Source of the DNA: Odobenus rosmarus divergens
Lineage: Eukaryota > Chordata > Mammalia > Carnivora > Odobenidae
Assembly (NCBI RefSeq): GCF_000321225.1
Contig: NW_004450404.1
Coordinates: 783,848-847,847 of the forward strand
Length of the DNA stretch: 64,000 nt
Direction of reading: 5' to 3'
The notes beneath the pieces were generated by a model. It worked only from the letters and a program-made list of their open reading frames with translations, was not told the DNA's origin and searched no databases. Of the stretch, positions 35,678-47,790 are shown in pieces (positions within the stretch are counted from its first letter, which is position 1; every line of letters begins with the position of its first letter). The position numbers and the translations under genes are program-made.

Positions 35678-36590
35678 GAAAAATAAATAAATAAGAATGT
35701 GTACAATTCAGTGGTTTTTTGTTCGTTCACAAAACAGTGCAACCATCACCAATATCTAATTCCAAAACATTTTCATCACCCCAAAAAGAAATTCCGTACT
35801 CATTACCATCCCCTCCCCGCTCAGCCCTGGCAACTATTAGTCTACTTTCTGTCTCTACGGATTTGTCTGTTTTGGACATTTCAAACAAATGGAATTATAT
35901 AATATGTAGCCTCTTGTGTCTGGCTTTTTCACTTAGCTAATGTTTTTAGGGTACATTCATGCCATAGTATGTTTCATTGCTCCTTTATTGCACTGTCTGA
36001 CTAATATTCTGTTATAAGGATATACCACATTTTGTTTATTCATTCGTCAGTGGATGAACATTTGGATTTTTTTCTACTTTTTGGCTCTCATGAACAATGC
36101 TTCTCTGAACATTCACTTACAGGTTTTTGTGTGAATGTGTCCTCGGTTCTCTTGAGTATATATAACTAGGAGTGGAACTGGGGGGTCATATGGTAACTCT
36201 GTTTAACTTTTTGAGGAACTGCTAAATTGTTTTCCACGGTGGCTGCGCCACTTTACCTTCCCACCAGCAATGCATGCGGGTTCCAGTGTCTTCACATTTT
36301 TTGCCAACACTTGTTTTTGCTTTTGTTTATTCTTTTAAATTGTGTTTTCATTATAGCCATCCCAGTTGTATGTGAACTGACACCTCCTACTGGTTTTGAT
36401 TTGCATTTCCCTAATGACTGAAGATGTTGAACATCTTTCCATGTTTACTAGGCATTTGTACACTTCTTTGGAGAAAGGTCTATTCAGATGCTTTGCCCAT
36501 TTTGAAATCAGGTTATTTGTCTTTATGTTATTGAGTTGTAAGATTTCTTTATATATTCTGGATACAAATCTCTTACCAGATATATGATTT

Positions 36591-36796
36591 TTTTAAAAAG
36601 ATTTATTTATTTCTTAGAGAGAGCGTGTGGGGGGGAGGGACAGAAGGAGAGGGAGGGAGAGAGAGAGAGAATCTCCAGCAGACCCCCCGCTGAGCAAGGA
36701 GCCCAATGTGGGGCTCGATCCCACGACCCTGAGATCATGACCTGAGCCCAAACCAAGAGTTGGATGCTTAATCAACTGAGTCACCCAGGCCCCCCT
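36591..36796 (-). repeat. Carnivore tRNA-Lys SINE in L1
   Basis: Perfect 14-nt duplication cagatatatgattt at 36577-36590 and 36797-36810. The L1 continues on both sides. Confidence 0.95.
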
Positions 36797-39467
36797 CAGA
36801 TATATGATTTGAAAATTTTTTTTCATTCTGTAAGTCGTCTTTTCACTTTCTTGATAATGTCCTCTGATTCACAAAAGTTTCTAATTTTGGTGAAGTCCAG
36901 TGCATCTATTTTTTTTCCTTTGGTTGCTTGTGCTTTTGTGTTATATCTAAGAATCCATTGCCAAATTCAAGGTCATGAAGATTTACCCCTTATTTTTCCT
37001 TTTAAGAATTTTATAGTTTTAGCTCTTACATTTAGTTCCATGAACCATTTTCCCTTACTTTCTGGGGATATATGGTATGAGGTAGGGGTCCAACTTTATT
37101 CTTTGCACATGGATATGCAGTTGTCCTAGCACCTTCTGTTGAAGAGTTCATTCTTTCCCCCTTGAGTGGTCTTGATATCCTTGTTGAAAACTAATAGGCC
37201 ACAGATGTATTGATTTATGTCTGGACTCCCAATTCTATTCATTTGTGTATGTCTCTATCCTTATGCCAATACCACATTGTCTTAATTGCTATAGCCTTGT
37301 AGTTAAGTTTTGAAATCAGGAAGTATGAATCCTTCAATTTAGTTCTTCTTTTTGAATATTGTTTTGGCATTTGGGTTCCCTTGCAATGAATTTGAGGATT
37401 GACATTTCCATTTCTTTAAAAAAAAAAAGCCCATTGTGATTTTGGTAGGGATTGCATTGAATCTATAGATCACTTTGGACAGTATTACCATCTTGACAGT
37501 ATTAAGTCTTCCAATTCATAAACACATGATGTCTTTCCATTTATTTTGGTCTTCTTTGATTTCTTTCAGCAATGTTTTCTAATTTTCAGTGCACAAGTCT
37601 TTTTCTACCTTAAATTTATTCTTTGGTATTTTATTCTCTTGATTGCTATTATAAAAGGGATTGCTTTCTTAATTCACTTTTGGATTGTTTATTGTTGGTG
37701 TATAAAAGTACACTCAGTTTTTGTGGGTTGAGTTTTTACTCTGCCACTTTGCTAAGTTCATTTATTAGCTCTAGTAGTGTGTGTGTGTGTGTGTGTGTGT
37801 GTATTTTGAGACAATCTATATACAAGATCATGTCATCTAGGAATAGAGATAGTTTTACTTTTTCTTTTTTGATTTAGATACCTTTTATTTCTTTTTCTTG
37901 CCCAATGCTCTGGCTAGAACTTCCAGTACAATGTTGAATAGCAGTTGTGAGGGCAGGCATGCTTGTCTTGTTCTTGATCTTAGTGGGAAAGCTTTCAGTC
38001 TTTCACCACTGAGTTTGATGTTAGTTGTGGGTTTTTCACAAATGCCTTTCATCATGTTGAGGAAATTTTCACCCATTCTTAGTTTTCTGAGTGTCTTTGT
38101 CATGTAAATGTGTTAGCTGTTGTCAAATACTTTTTCTGTACCAATTAAGATGATCCTGTGTTTTTTTCCTTCACTTTATTAATATGTATATTGCATCGAT
38201 TAATTTTTTGTGTGTGTTGAACCACCTTGTATTCCTGAAATAAATCCCACTGGGTCATGGTCTATGCTTCTTTTAAAATTTTATTGGATTTTGTTTGCTA
38301 GTATTTTGTTGAAGTTTTTTTTTTCATTTTATTCATAAAGGGTATTGATGTGTACGTTCTTGTGGTGTCTTTATCTGACTTTGGTATTAGGATGATATTG
38401 GCTTCATAGAATGAGTTAGGAATTGTTTCCTCCTCTTAATTTTTTTGGAAGAGTTTAAGAAGGATTGGTGTTAATTCTTCAAATGTTCACTAGAGATCAC
38501 CAGTGAAGCTGCCTGTCTTGGACTTTTCCTTGTTAGGAGGTTTTTGATTACTGATTCAATCTCTACTTGTCCTAGATCTGTTCAGATTTTCTATTTCTTC
38601 TTGAATCGGTTTTGGGAATTCGTATGTTTCCAGGAATTTGTCCATTTCATCTAAGTTATCTAATTTGTTAGTGTATAATTATTCATAGAATTCTCTTATA
38701 ATTCTTTTTATTTCTTTAATGTTGGTGGTAATGTCTCCACTTTTAGTTCTGATTATACTTATTTGCATTTTCTCTCTTTGTTTTTCTCTGTCAGTCTAGT
38801 TAAAGGTTTGTCAATTTTGTTAATATTTTCAAAAAACCAACTTTGAGCTTTGTTGAATCTTTCTATTGTTTTTCTGTTGTCTGTTTCATTTATCTGAACT
38901 CTAATCCTTTTTTCTCCTCTGCTAGCTTTTGGCTTAGTTTGTTCTTTTTCTAGTTCTTTAGTGTCAAGTTAGGCTTTTCATTTGAGATCTTTCTTCTTTT
39001 TAATGTAGGCATTTGCAATTATAAATTTCTCTCTGAGCATTGCTTTTGCTGCATCCCATATATTTTGGTATGTAATATTTTCATTTTTGTTCATCTCAAA
39101 GTAGTTTCTAATTCCCTTTGTGATTTCTTCTTTGACCTATTGATTATGTTGTTTAATTTCTACATATTTGTGAATTTTTCAGTTTTCCTTCTGTTATTGA
39201 TTTCAAGCTTCATTCCATTGTGATCAGAGAAGATACTTTGCATGATTCCAATTTTTTAAATTTATTGAGGCTTGTTTTGGGGCCTAACATCTGGTCTATC
39301 TTGGAGAATGTTCCATGTGTTCTTGTTAAAAAAATGTGTAGCCTGATGTTGTTGGGTAGAGTGTTCTATAGATGTTTGCTAGGTCTAGTTGTGTGTGAGG
39401 TCTCTGAAGTCTCTGTTCTTTTAGCTTGTGTTCAGCTAGTATTTGATAGAGATTTCCTTGAACAACA

Positions 39468-39540
39468 GGAGCCAGAGAGAGAGAGAGAGAATGAGAGAGA
39501 GAGAGTGGGAGAGAGACAGAAGCAAAGCAAAGCAAAGACA
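39468..39540 (+). repeat. (GA)n-rich and (AGCAA)n simple repeat
   Basis: gagagagagagagagaatga, more GA units, then three agcaa units. Confidence 0.85.
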
Positions 39541-40349
39541 AGCCTAGTCTTTGCAGATGGGCTCTGTGTTGGTAAACTTCTTCACTGCTTAGCTAGGCTG
39601 TTTACAAACCTATTTTAGCCTTTACTCTCTGCTTGCACTGAGCCATTTTTAAGTTACCTTTTTCTTGATTCAGCCTTTGCTTGGTTACTATGAACTTTAT
39701 TTTCCAAAGTTCTGTGAAAGTTGATTTTGACAGTTTTTTGTTGTTGTTTAAGTTTTCAGTGTTTCTGTAGAGTGATAGGACCTGTGAGCTACCTATTCCA
39801 TTGTTTTCTCTAACATTACCCCAAAACCCTCATTCTCAGGTTCATACCCTAGGAGTAAGAGTGAACTATGAGTAGATTGTCTCTGTAGGGATTGAAGCAA
39901 ACCTTGGAATCATCTAATTCCTGAAATTAAATTGAGATTATCCTAGATAGCTGCTGTTCCTAGCCACCTGCCAAATGAAAAAGTAAATCCTCTCTGGAAG
40001 GAAATAGGCCTCAAATTATTTCTTCAAATTGTTATGTACAATGTCCAGAACTTAATACAAATATTAGCCAGGCATAGGAGGATACAAGATTCATGACAGA
40101 AAACTGAGGCAAACAACAAACAACAGAAACAGACCAACATTTTGAGAATGGCATCATCAAACTCAGAGTTTAAGATAAATATGCTTAATATGTTCAAAGA
40201 GAGAAAAGATATGACAAAAATCCAAGGAGCTATAACAGAAAAGATCAATAATTCTGACTTTATAAAAATGAGAAAATTATGTTGTTAAGGGAAGACTGAA
40301 AGGTTCAACACAGAGTACAGTGTGTTCCCATTTAAAAAAAATTAAGTAT

Positions 40350-40790
40350 TATATATATTTTGATTTTTAAAAATTAACATTTACATAACATAAAATAGAT
40401 CATATTAACCATTTAAAAGAGTACAATTTAGCAGTTTTTAGTATATTCAAAATGTTGTGCAACCATCACCGCTAATTCCAGAACATTTCATCACCCCAAA
40501 GCAAAACCCTGTACCCATCAAGCAGTCACTCCCCATTGCCCCTTCTCCCTAGCCCCTCGCAACCACTAATTTGCCTTCTGTCTCTACGAATTTGCCTAAT
40601 CTGGACATTTCATATAAACGGAATCATATAATATGTGACCTTTTATGTCTGGCTTCTGCTTGGCAAAATGTATTCAAGATTCATCCATGTTTTGGTATGT
40701 GTCAGTATTTCATTCCTACTTTTGGTTGAATAGCATTCCTTTGTATGAATATACCCCACATTTTGTTTAAGGGATTATATATTTATAGAA
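40350..40790 (-). repeat. L1 3' UTR fragment
   Basis: gcaaccatcaccgctaattc, tcaccccaaagcaaaaccct and tttggttgaatagcattcc: antisense L1 3' UTR again, separate from the element ending at 39460. 39980-40330 may be part of an L1 5' region on the plus strand. Confidence 0.75.
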
Positions 40791-41280
40791 TAGAACATAT
40801 ATATTAATATTACATATTCATATGTGGTTATATTAATTTTTATATGCTTACAAATGCATAGACTATGTTTTGGAAAGATAATGAAGACACTCTTAACAGT
40901 GACTGTTTCTGGGGACAGGAACTGAGGTCTGGGGAAGAAAGAAAATTGCTTTTCACTTATATTCCTTTTTACTATTTAACTTTTTATTTCAACTGAAAAA
41001 TGAGATTTTTCTTCATTTGAAAACTCGTTATTTCATACAAAGAAATGTCCTTTAGAAGTAGTACTTTCCTCCCTCATTGCCTTTAAAAGAATATGAATAT
41101 TTTATTTAAGTTGCTGTTTACTCTGACCTTCTCTATAAATGTAGAAACCAACATCTAAGTTAACTTTTTTGAATATTTAATATTGCAACTGTAAACACAA
41201 TTATAATGCTATTTAGAGACAGCATTGTAAGCAAATACTGATATTAGCTATGTGATTTTAGCCTATTGAAAAAGGAACCA

Positions 41281-41400
41281 GGGTATCTGGCTGGCTCAGT
41301 CAATGGAGCATGCGACTCTTGATCTCGGGGTTGTGAGTCCGAGTCCCACATTGGGTGTAGAGATTACTTTAAAAAAATAATAATTAAAAAAGTGGAAAAA
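41281..41400 (+). repeat. Short-body carnivore SINE
   Basis: ggtatctggctggctcagtc, gcgactcttgatctcggggt, ttgggtgtagagattacttt and poly-A. Confidence 0.88.
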
Positions 41401-41531
41401 AAAAAAGGAAAAGAAAAAGGACCAAGAAAAAATATTTTAGCAATAGGAATTTTCTGTTGTAACATATTCTCAGTGAATGTTTTTTTTTAACTTACTAAAC
41501 AAAACAAAACAAAACAAAACTGCCTTTTCAG

Positions 41532-41591
41532 ACAGCAGTTACTCTGATTAGTGCTACAAATGGACCAGAAAATCTGCAGTGGCAAATTAAG
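41532..41591 (+). other. PPEF1: Candidate 60-nt in-frame cassette exon in intron 4
   Basis: The segment is preceded by a TACTAAA-like branch site (near 41491), a run of AAAAC units and the acceptor tgccttttcag|. It ends in AAG|gtaaca. It is 60 nt long, has no stop in the frame set by exon 4, and both ends are phase 0, so inclusion would add 20 residues (TAVTLISATNGPENL and on) between Gln134 and Val135 without shifting the frame. It does not look like any repeat that I recognise. The insertion point is just before the first helix of the phosphatase core. A 60-nt stop-free window is not rare by chance, so without transcript data this is a suggestion only. Confidence 0.35.
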
Positions 41592-41898
41592 GTAACACTG
41601 AAGCCTGTCTTGGGAATCAATAGACTAAATATGCAAAGTGAAAATAAGTATTGTATTAAGGTGTTTTACCTGTTCCTTTAAAATGGGGCTAAAGGAAAGT
41701 TCACATTCAAGATTTGACTCAAGTTGTGGATTGAATGGACTTAAAATGCTTTTGTAGGAAAAGTATTTAGCAGTTCATTAGGTCTTGGAAAGCCAGGAAA
41801 TAATGGGTCTCTCCACTCATCTATATCCAGGGACCTTTCTCTTTCCTCCTAATTCTCACATTGTTTCAAATCCTGATTCCTGTTCTTAAAAAGTATAC

Positions 41899-41945
41899 GC
41901 AAACAATGAATCATGGAACACTACATAAAAAAATTAATTAATTTT
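41899..41945 (+). mobile_element. 47-nt L1 3'-terminal micro-insertion
   Basis: caaacaatgaatcatggaac and actacata match the end of the carnivore L1 3' UTR; the same words appear in antisense at 19850-19880. The perfect 13-nt duplication ttaaaaagtatac flanks it (41886-41898 and 41946-41958). Almost the whole element was lost to 5' truncation. Confidence 0.85.
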
Positions 41946-41965
41946 TTAAAAAGTATACTTAATCA

Positions 41966-42383
41966 GGGACACCTGGGTGGCTCAGTCAGTTAAGTGTCTG
42001 ACTCTTGATTTTGGCTCAGGTCATGATCTGAGGGTCATGGGACTGAGCCCTGAGTTGGGCGCCCCGCTAGGCATGAAGCCTGCTTAAGATTCTCTCTCTC
42101 CCACCAGAGAGGGAGACAAAGAGTAAGAGACCCTTAATCTCAGGAAACAAACTGAGGGTTGCTGGAGTGGAGGCAGGTGGGAGGGATGGCGTGGCTGGGT
42201 GATGGACACTGGGGAGGGTATGTGCTATGGTGAGCGCTGTGAATTGTGCAAGACTGATGAATCACAGACCTGTACCCCTGAAACAAATAATACATTATAT
42301 GGTAATTTAAAAAAAAAAAGATTCTCTCTCTCCCTTTCCCTCTGCCCCTCCCCCTGCTCTCCCTCTCTCTCTCTCTAAAAAAG
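41966..42383 (+). repeat. Carnivore tRNA-Lys SINE split by an L1
   Basis: Head gggacacctgggtggctcag; the body resumes after the L1 with ccctttccctctgcccctcc. Its own duplication is aagtatacttaatca (41951-41965; one mismatch at 42384-42398). Confidence 0.93.
42103..42317 (+). mobile_element. Young 5'-truncated carnivore L1 nested in a SINE
   Basis: gagagggagacaaagagtaa, then gacccttaatctcaggaaac, agggtatgtgctatggtgag and cctgtacccctgaaacaaat, ending in poly-A. The 17-nt perfect duplication aagattctctctctccc (42086-42102 and 42318-42334) belongs to the SINE body, proving nesting. Confidence 0.94.
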
Positions 42384-43829
42384 AAGTATATTTAATCATG
42401 AAAATTCTCTAAACTTAAATCATGTTTTTGGGGTATGGGATAGGAAATAGTTTTGTCATTTTAATAGCTATGTGCAAATAAACATTTTAAGACACCATGA
42501 GACAAGATCGTTCCAAAGGAGCAAAAAGGATTCCATCTGTTCCGAAACCCATAACCAAAGCAGTATCTGAACAATATGTAGAAAGACCCCTCTCAGCCTT
42601 TAATAATTTAAACCAGTGGTGTCCACTAGAAATATAATCTGAGCCACATACATAATTAAAAATGTTCTAGTAGTCACATTAAAAAATTAAAAACACGTTG
42701 GGTGTAAAGATTACTAAAATAAATAAACTTTTAAAAATGTAAAAAAAGTGAAAATAATTTTAATACTTTATTTAATCCAACAGGTGAAATTATTAGCATT
42801 TTAGTATGTACTCACGTTAAAAGTTTTTAATGAGACATTTTACTTTTTTACTTTTTCATACACCGAGTCTTTGAAAACCAGTGTGTATTTTGCACTCACA
42901 GCACATCTCGATTTCGGCCAGCCCCATTTCAAGTGGTGCAAAACAGTGGTGTTAGCATCTGTTAAATTTGTATCGGCTATATTACTTTGGGGATTATGTA
43001 TTTGGAATATTTTATAATTTTTAAAAAAGGGAGAATAACACACTGGATTTAAAACAAACAAACAAAAGCCCAGCAGAGAAAGCGGAGTAAATCTGTCCAA
43101 AACAATGATGTCATCAGCACTGTAACTGGAGGAGGGCAACTGGATAAATAGTCATAATAGGAGGAAATGCAAATGGTTTATTTGGGTTTGGAATATGTTT
43201 TATATTTAGACTAGTATATAAATGCACTTGCTGTTCTGTATACTCTCACGTCTGTGCACCCAGCATTGAGCCACCTGGGATTCTTGGCTCAGGGGTTCCT
43301 TGGGGCTGCTCCGGCTGCCTTGTGTGAGATCTGCGAACCCAGCGCCACCACCTGGTTGCCATCCCAGGTGGCAGGATGTCCCAAACAAATGCAAAGCAGC
43401 CCCACTTCCAGGGTCGCTCTCTCCTTCTCTCCCTTTCTCCCGTCCTTCCTTCTCTTTTATTTATTTATTTCTGTCTGCCTGTTTCCCTGGGGCAAGGGAG
43501 TCTCTTTTTTCCCCCTGACACTTCTCTTGGGCTCTACGGACCGAGAATAATCAGACACGTTTCGTGAATGGGTAATGTCAGCTAAGAACAGGAAAGTATA
43601 AATGTCCTAGGAACCATTCATTCGTTCCATTTACAGTTCTCTAGTGAGGGCTTACTGTATGCCAGACACAGTGCCAGAGTAATCTATTTGAGACTCATGT
43701 AGAGATTATCCTGCAATACAGCTTCCCGAAATGGGCTCACATGTCCCCCCCGCCCCGCTATAGCTTTCTCCGTGGTCATGCCTTTCTTGCCAGTCCCTCA
43801 TGTGTACCCCCTCTGCCCCGCCCTCACAG

Positions 43830-43944
43830 GTACTTCATGCTCATTATGTCTTAGAAGTGCTCTTTGAAACAAAGAGAGTCCTGAAGCAAATGCCGAACTT
43901 CACTCACGTAAAGACGTCTCCCTCCAAAGAGATAACGATCTGTG
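43830..43944 (+). CDS. PPEF1: PPEF1 coding exon 5: start of PPP core
   Basis: Encodes residues 135-172, VLHAHYVLEVLFETKRVLKQ, then MPNFTHVKTSPSKEITIC, plus the first base of Gly173. It forms the opening helix and first beta strand of the PPP phosphatase fold, running directly into the GDxHG motif, which is split by the next intron. The acceptor is ccctcacag| and the donor is TGTG|gtaagt, both strong. This exon gives one of the clearest distinctions between PPEF1 and PPEF2. Confidence 0.97.
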
Positions 43945-45279
43945 GTAAGTTTCAGAGCGGAGCTGCCAAATTAATATTTAGGAGCGCCTTGGTTCTACGT
44001 CGTTTGCTTAATGCGAAAACTGTGCAAATTGGACTGTAGTAAGGGAAAAGTGTTAATATAGAGTTATCTATCCTGATAATACTGTTCCCCATCTTGTCTT
44101 TGTTTTGCATACCAGCTGGCAGGAATTAATTATGTGAGAAATTAAAGAACTCATAGCTTTTTATAAAGGCAGGCAGCATTTTAATACGGAAAAAGACCCA
44201 TGGGTGGAATGAGCCTCCTTTGCCCTCCGTCTAGCTCTCAGTATCTTCGTTCCATGTTACTTTTGCTAGGTGCGCCTCCGCGTGCCATTTATGCTGGGGG
44301 ACCAAAAGCCCAAGGCAGGGTGGACATTAAACTCTTCTCTGCCTTTGGCTGCTCTTTTGGATTTTTCCAACTGGTCACTGCAGCTTTTGGAAGAGTGGGA
44401 ATGTCCCAGAAATCTGTTCCTTGTTCTTCTAAATAACAAGACTTGAGATTTTGTTATCGTATAGGCCAGCCTGGCAGGATATTGCTTCAAGAAACAGTAC
44501 ACATTGAAATTCAACACAGTTGGTGCTCAGCAGGCTTGCAACTGTCTGAGAATGGGGTGCGTGGAAGGAACAGCAATTCCCTTAACTTCTAATTAGGCCT
44601 TTAGGTTACAAAACAGTGATTGTTATTTTCCAAATCGATTTTTAGCCTGTGTTTCTTTTCCGCTGGCAGGTAGAAGTGGATTTGACAATCTAGTCAAACC
44701 GTTTGCATCGCTAGCTCCTGATAGTGGTGGTGGGGACTTGATGCAGCAGCACGTGCCATGGGCCCGGACTCAAGCTGCTGAAGCATGTTCACTGATTCCA
44801 GCCGAATCGGGCTGATGCACCTCTGCCTGACAGATGATGCAGCTCAGCAGTGGGGACCCTTTATTCAAGGCCTCACCAGCTCTTACTTTTCACAAAGATT
44901 AAGACTTGGGGGTCATGAAGCTCAGGGAGCCGTGCCCACCCATGGAGTCCATGGAGCCAGGGCTAGGTATGCTATCAGAGTGTATATAAAAAGCCAGAGA
45001 GTGAGATCTGCTCCCACATGTTTCCAATATACCTGCAGTTGCCATTGTAGATTTCTCTTTCGGTGAAAGGATCTAGAAGAAGACGTGAATTAGAGGGCAA
45101 GGGAGTCCTGGCCTCACACGGTGTAAGAACCGAATGGTTCTTACTGGGACTAGTCTCTCACTTGTTCTTGCGGATGAAATTGAGGCCCAGAGAGGAAAAG
45201 GAAAGTGCGTTGCCTTCCCTACATTCCTTCCTCCCTCCCTTCCTTTCTTTCCTTCTTCCTTCCTTTCCTTCTCTTTTCT

Positions 45280-45486
45280 AAAGATTTTATTATTTATTTA
45301 TTTAAAAGATTGTATTTATTTATTTGAGAGAGAGAATGAGATAGAGCCTGAGAGGGGGGAGGGTCAGAGGGAGAAGCAGACTCCCCGCCGAGCAGGGAGC
45401 CCGATGCGGGACTCGATCCTGGGACTCCAGAATCATGACCTGAGCCGAAGGCAGTCGCTTAACCAACTGAGCCACCCAGGCGCCCC
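45280..45486 (-). repeat. Carnivore tRNA-Lys SINE
   Basis: Duplicated aagattttatt/aaagattgtatt start, ends actgagccacccaggcgccc; preceded by a CTTCC-rich tract at 45215-45275. Confidence 0.92.
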
Positions 45487-45592
45487 AAGACCTTATTTTT
45501 TAAATAACCTCTACACCCAACGTGGGACTCAAACGTACAATCCCAAGATCAAGAGTCACATGCTCCACTGACTGAGCCAGCCAGGCACCGCT
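45487..45592 (-). repeat. Short-body carnivore SINE
   Basis: cctctacacccaacgtggga, then agatcaagagtcacatgctc and gagccagccaggcacc. Abuts the preceding SINE directly. Confidence 0.88.
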
Positions 45593-46534
45593 CCTTCCCT
45601 GCATTTCTAGGTAGTGACTCTCCCCCACCCCCCTGCCCCCAGGCTCACTCAGCTAGTTACTGGTAGGGTCAGAATCAAAAATGAGGTCCTTGGCGTCCCA
45701 GGTTAGGGCTGGCCCCATATCTGCTATCCCAACTTCCATCACGCATCTCTCTGACTGATGTGTCATTTTCCCTCCTGAGACAAAGACTAGGGAATGGATT
45801 GATTGGACAGTTCATTCACTTAAAGATCTCCACATCTTGGGCATTTATTTGCAGACATTTTTCCATGTAGCACCATGGCTAGAGGGAAAAGCCAAGGCCT
45901 GTACTTTCCCTTAGCTTAGGAATTATTATTTTTGGTCTTTGTAGCCCCATTAAACTTAGATAAATTTGGTCATCATTTAAAATTCAAAATTGGGGCTGTA
46001 TTTTCAAAAACATCTGTTTAAGACAGTACTAGGAGAGGGAGAGAAAGTGTGATGAAATTATTTTAATTTCCAGATGCATTTTTTTGCATGAACATCTCAA
46101 CATGCTGCATAGTTCTCAACACACATGCAATATAGAAGGTGTTTTAGTCTCTAGTTATGTTATAAAAGATAACCAATTCTGCACTCATGTTTTTGTTTGC
46201 AGTGGAAATATCTCTCTGTGGTTGTCTTTCCATGCTACATCAAGTTTTATCTTTTGCCGTCCAACTAGAAGTTAAAAATACTTATATGGCTCAATTCCTA
46301 ATATGCTGAAACCAATTCATTTTTTAGTATGCCGGCTGCAACAATTTTGTCTCCCAAATCTTTGAAAGACAAGCCACTCTGAGGAAAATAAAATAATTTA
46401 AAATATATATTTAATTGATAAGTAAGAAGTCCTTCCATTTTTTATTTCCTTAGATTTGGAGTAAGATCATAGGAAAGCAATGAGATTTAAGTATACAACA
46501 GCATTAATATGCTCTTAATATTATAGTCATTTTA

Positions 46535-46734
46535 GGGCGCCTGGGTGGCTCAGATGGTTAAGCGTCTGCCTTCGGCTCAGGTCATGATCCCGGGGTCCTG
46601 GGATCAAGTCCCGCATCGGGCTCCCTTCTAGGCGGGGAGCCTGCTTCTCCCTCTGCCTCTCTCTCTCCCTCTGACTCTCATGAATAAATAAGTAAAACAT
46701 TTAAAAAATAAAAAAATAAAAATAAATTTAAAAA
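46535..46734 (+). repeat. Carnivore tRNA-Lys SINE with 18-bp duplication
   Basis: Perfect duplication aatattatagtcatttta at 46517-46534 and 46735-46752. Head gggcgcctgggtggctcaga. Confidence 0.95.
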
Positions 46735-47214
46735 AATATTATAGTCATTTTATAAATAAGTGCTGGTGATGTAGGACTTTTATTATTCTCATTACAATCA
46801 GAGGCTACTGTTGCATATATTTGGTTAATTTTGGTTGTGGGATTTCAAGCAAACCGAGGAAAGGTATTTCTATATTAAATTGTATTTGGTAATCAAGTTG
46901 GATGCAAAGAATAAAAATTAATGATCAGAGCCTATGAAAGACAGATAGTTTACCTAGAAATATTTATCCAAATAGGGCTTTTGACTAATATAGTCACTCT
47001 TAATTTTTAATTAGTGGCTTCCTATATTTATATGGTTTCCCTTGGTTAGCTGAGTTTTATAAAGCCATGCTTTCATTTTTATTTCCTATAACTGTCTCAT
47101 CAAAAGCATGTCAACTCACAATTTTTAAATTTTAGTTGCTATTGCTGGAGCATATTCTCTAATGCATGGCTTTAAATACATAGCTTATAAAAAGCTGTGC
47201 GTTTAGCAATTAAG

Positions 47215-47575
47215 TATATTTATTGATTGCTTATTATGTACCAGGTACTATGAGAGGCACTGGGGATTTAATGCCAACTGACAGATACTATTGCAGCTCT
47301 CCCACAGATTACAGTGTAAACAATACCAAATAATCGCTAAGAGCTTGAGTTTGGAGTGAGATAAAGTTGGGTTTGAATTCCAGCTCTGATACTTGGTAGC
47401 TGGGTAATTTTGCATCAGTTAACTACTCTGAGCCTCCTTTGTAACCTCAGAATGATGAAAATAATACCCATCTCACAGAGCTGTTGTAAAGATTGAACAG
47501 GATAATTCATGTAAACCCTTAATGCAGTGCTTGGCGTAGAGGAAGCTAAGCACTGCGTAAATGGCAGGAGCGAAC
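47215..47575 (+). repeat. L2-like and MIR remnants
   Basis: tattgattgcttattatgta (L2-type) is followed by a MIR: gagcttgagtttggagtgag, tgatacttggtagctgggta and acccatctcacagagctgtt. Confidence 0.7.
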
Positions 47576-47790
47576 AGGTAATTGTAACATCAGATGCTGT
47601 CCCCCATAGGAAAGGGGATAAAAAGAGAGCTATGAAAACAAGTTGTTGCATTAATACCATCGTAGGGTAAAACCCCAATGCCCTGAGAATACTTAGAGTA
47701 TATTGGCAGCATTTCAGTTTCAAAATTCTGTAACGAAATCGGCATTTTCTTGTTTCCTACTGAATAGTGATTTTTTCATTTGCACTCCAG

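Larger units (their letters stand above)
35160..39460 (-). mobile_element. Old L1 (3' UTR to ORF2), minus strand, interrupted
   Basis: Antisense 3' UTR starts gagatataattcgcatatca, is interrupted at 35216-35693, and continues to ORF2 sequence (gggattgcattgaatctata; gtcaattttgttaatatttt) as far as about 39460. Multiple stops break the reading frame on the minus strand, so it is inactive. It contains a (TG)n run at 37776-37801. Confidence 0.85.
34946..43829 (+). other. PPEF1: PPEF1 intron 4 (GC-AG)
   Basis: 8884 bp, phase 0, donor gcaagt, acceptor ccctcacag. It holds a long minus-strand L1, a nested retroposon cluster at 41.3-42.4 kb and the candidate cassette exon. The stretches 39640-40340, 40800-41270 and 42770-43820 have no other recognised feature. 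Confidence 0.85.
43945..47790 (+). other. PPEF1: PPEF1 intron 5
   Basis: 3846 bp, phase 1, donor gtaagt, acceptor tttgcactccag. 43945-45230 and 45600-46500 are mostly unique sequence with no supported gene. Confidence 0.9.

Noticed and set aside
44667..44826. Possible exon after the acceptor-like ccgctggcag, in intron 5
   Set aside because: No matching donor keeps the PPEF1 frame, and exons 5 and 6 join exactly within the GDLHG codon without it.
45134..45571. Open frame of 145 codons, plus strand
   Set aside because: Most of it is antisense SINE sequence; similar frames ending SLNQLSHPGAP appear in several other SINE copies here.
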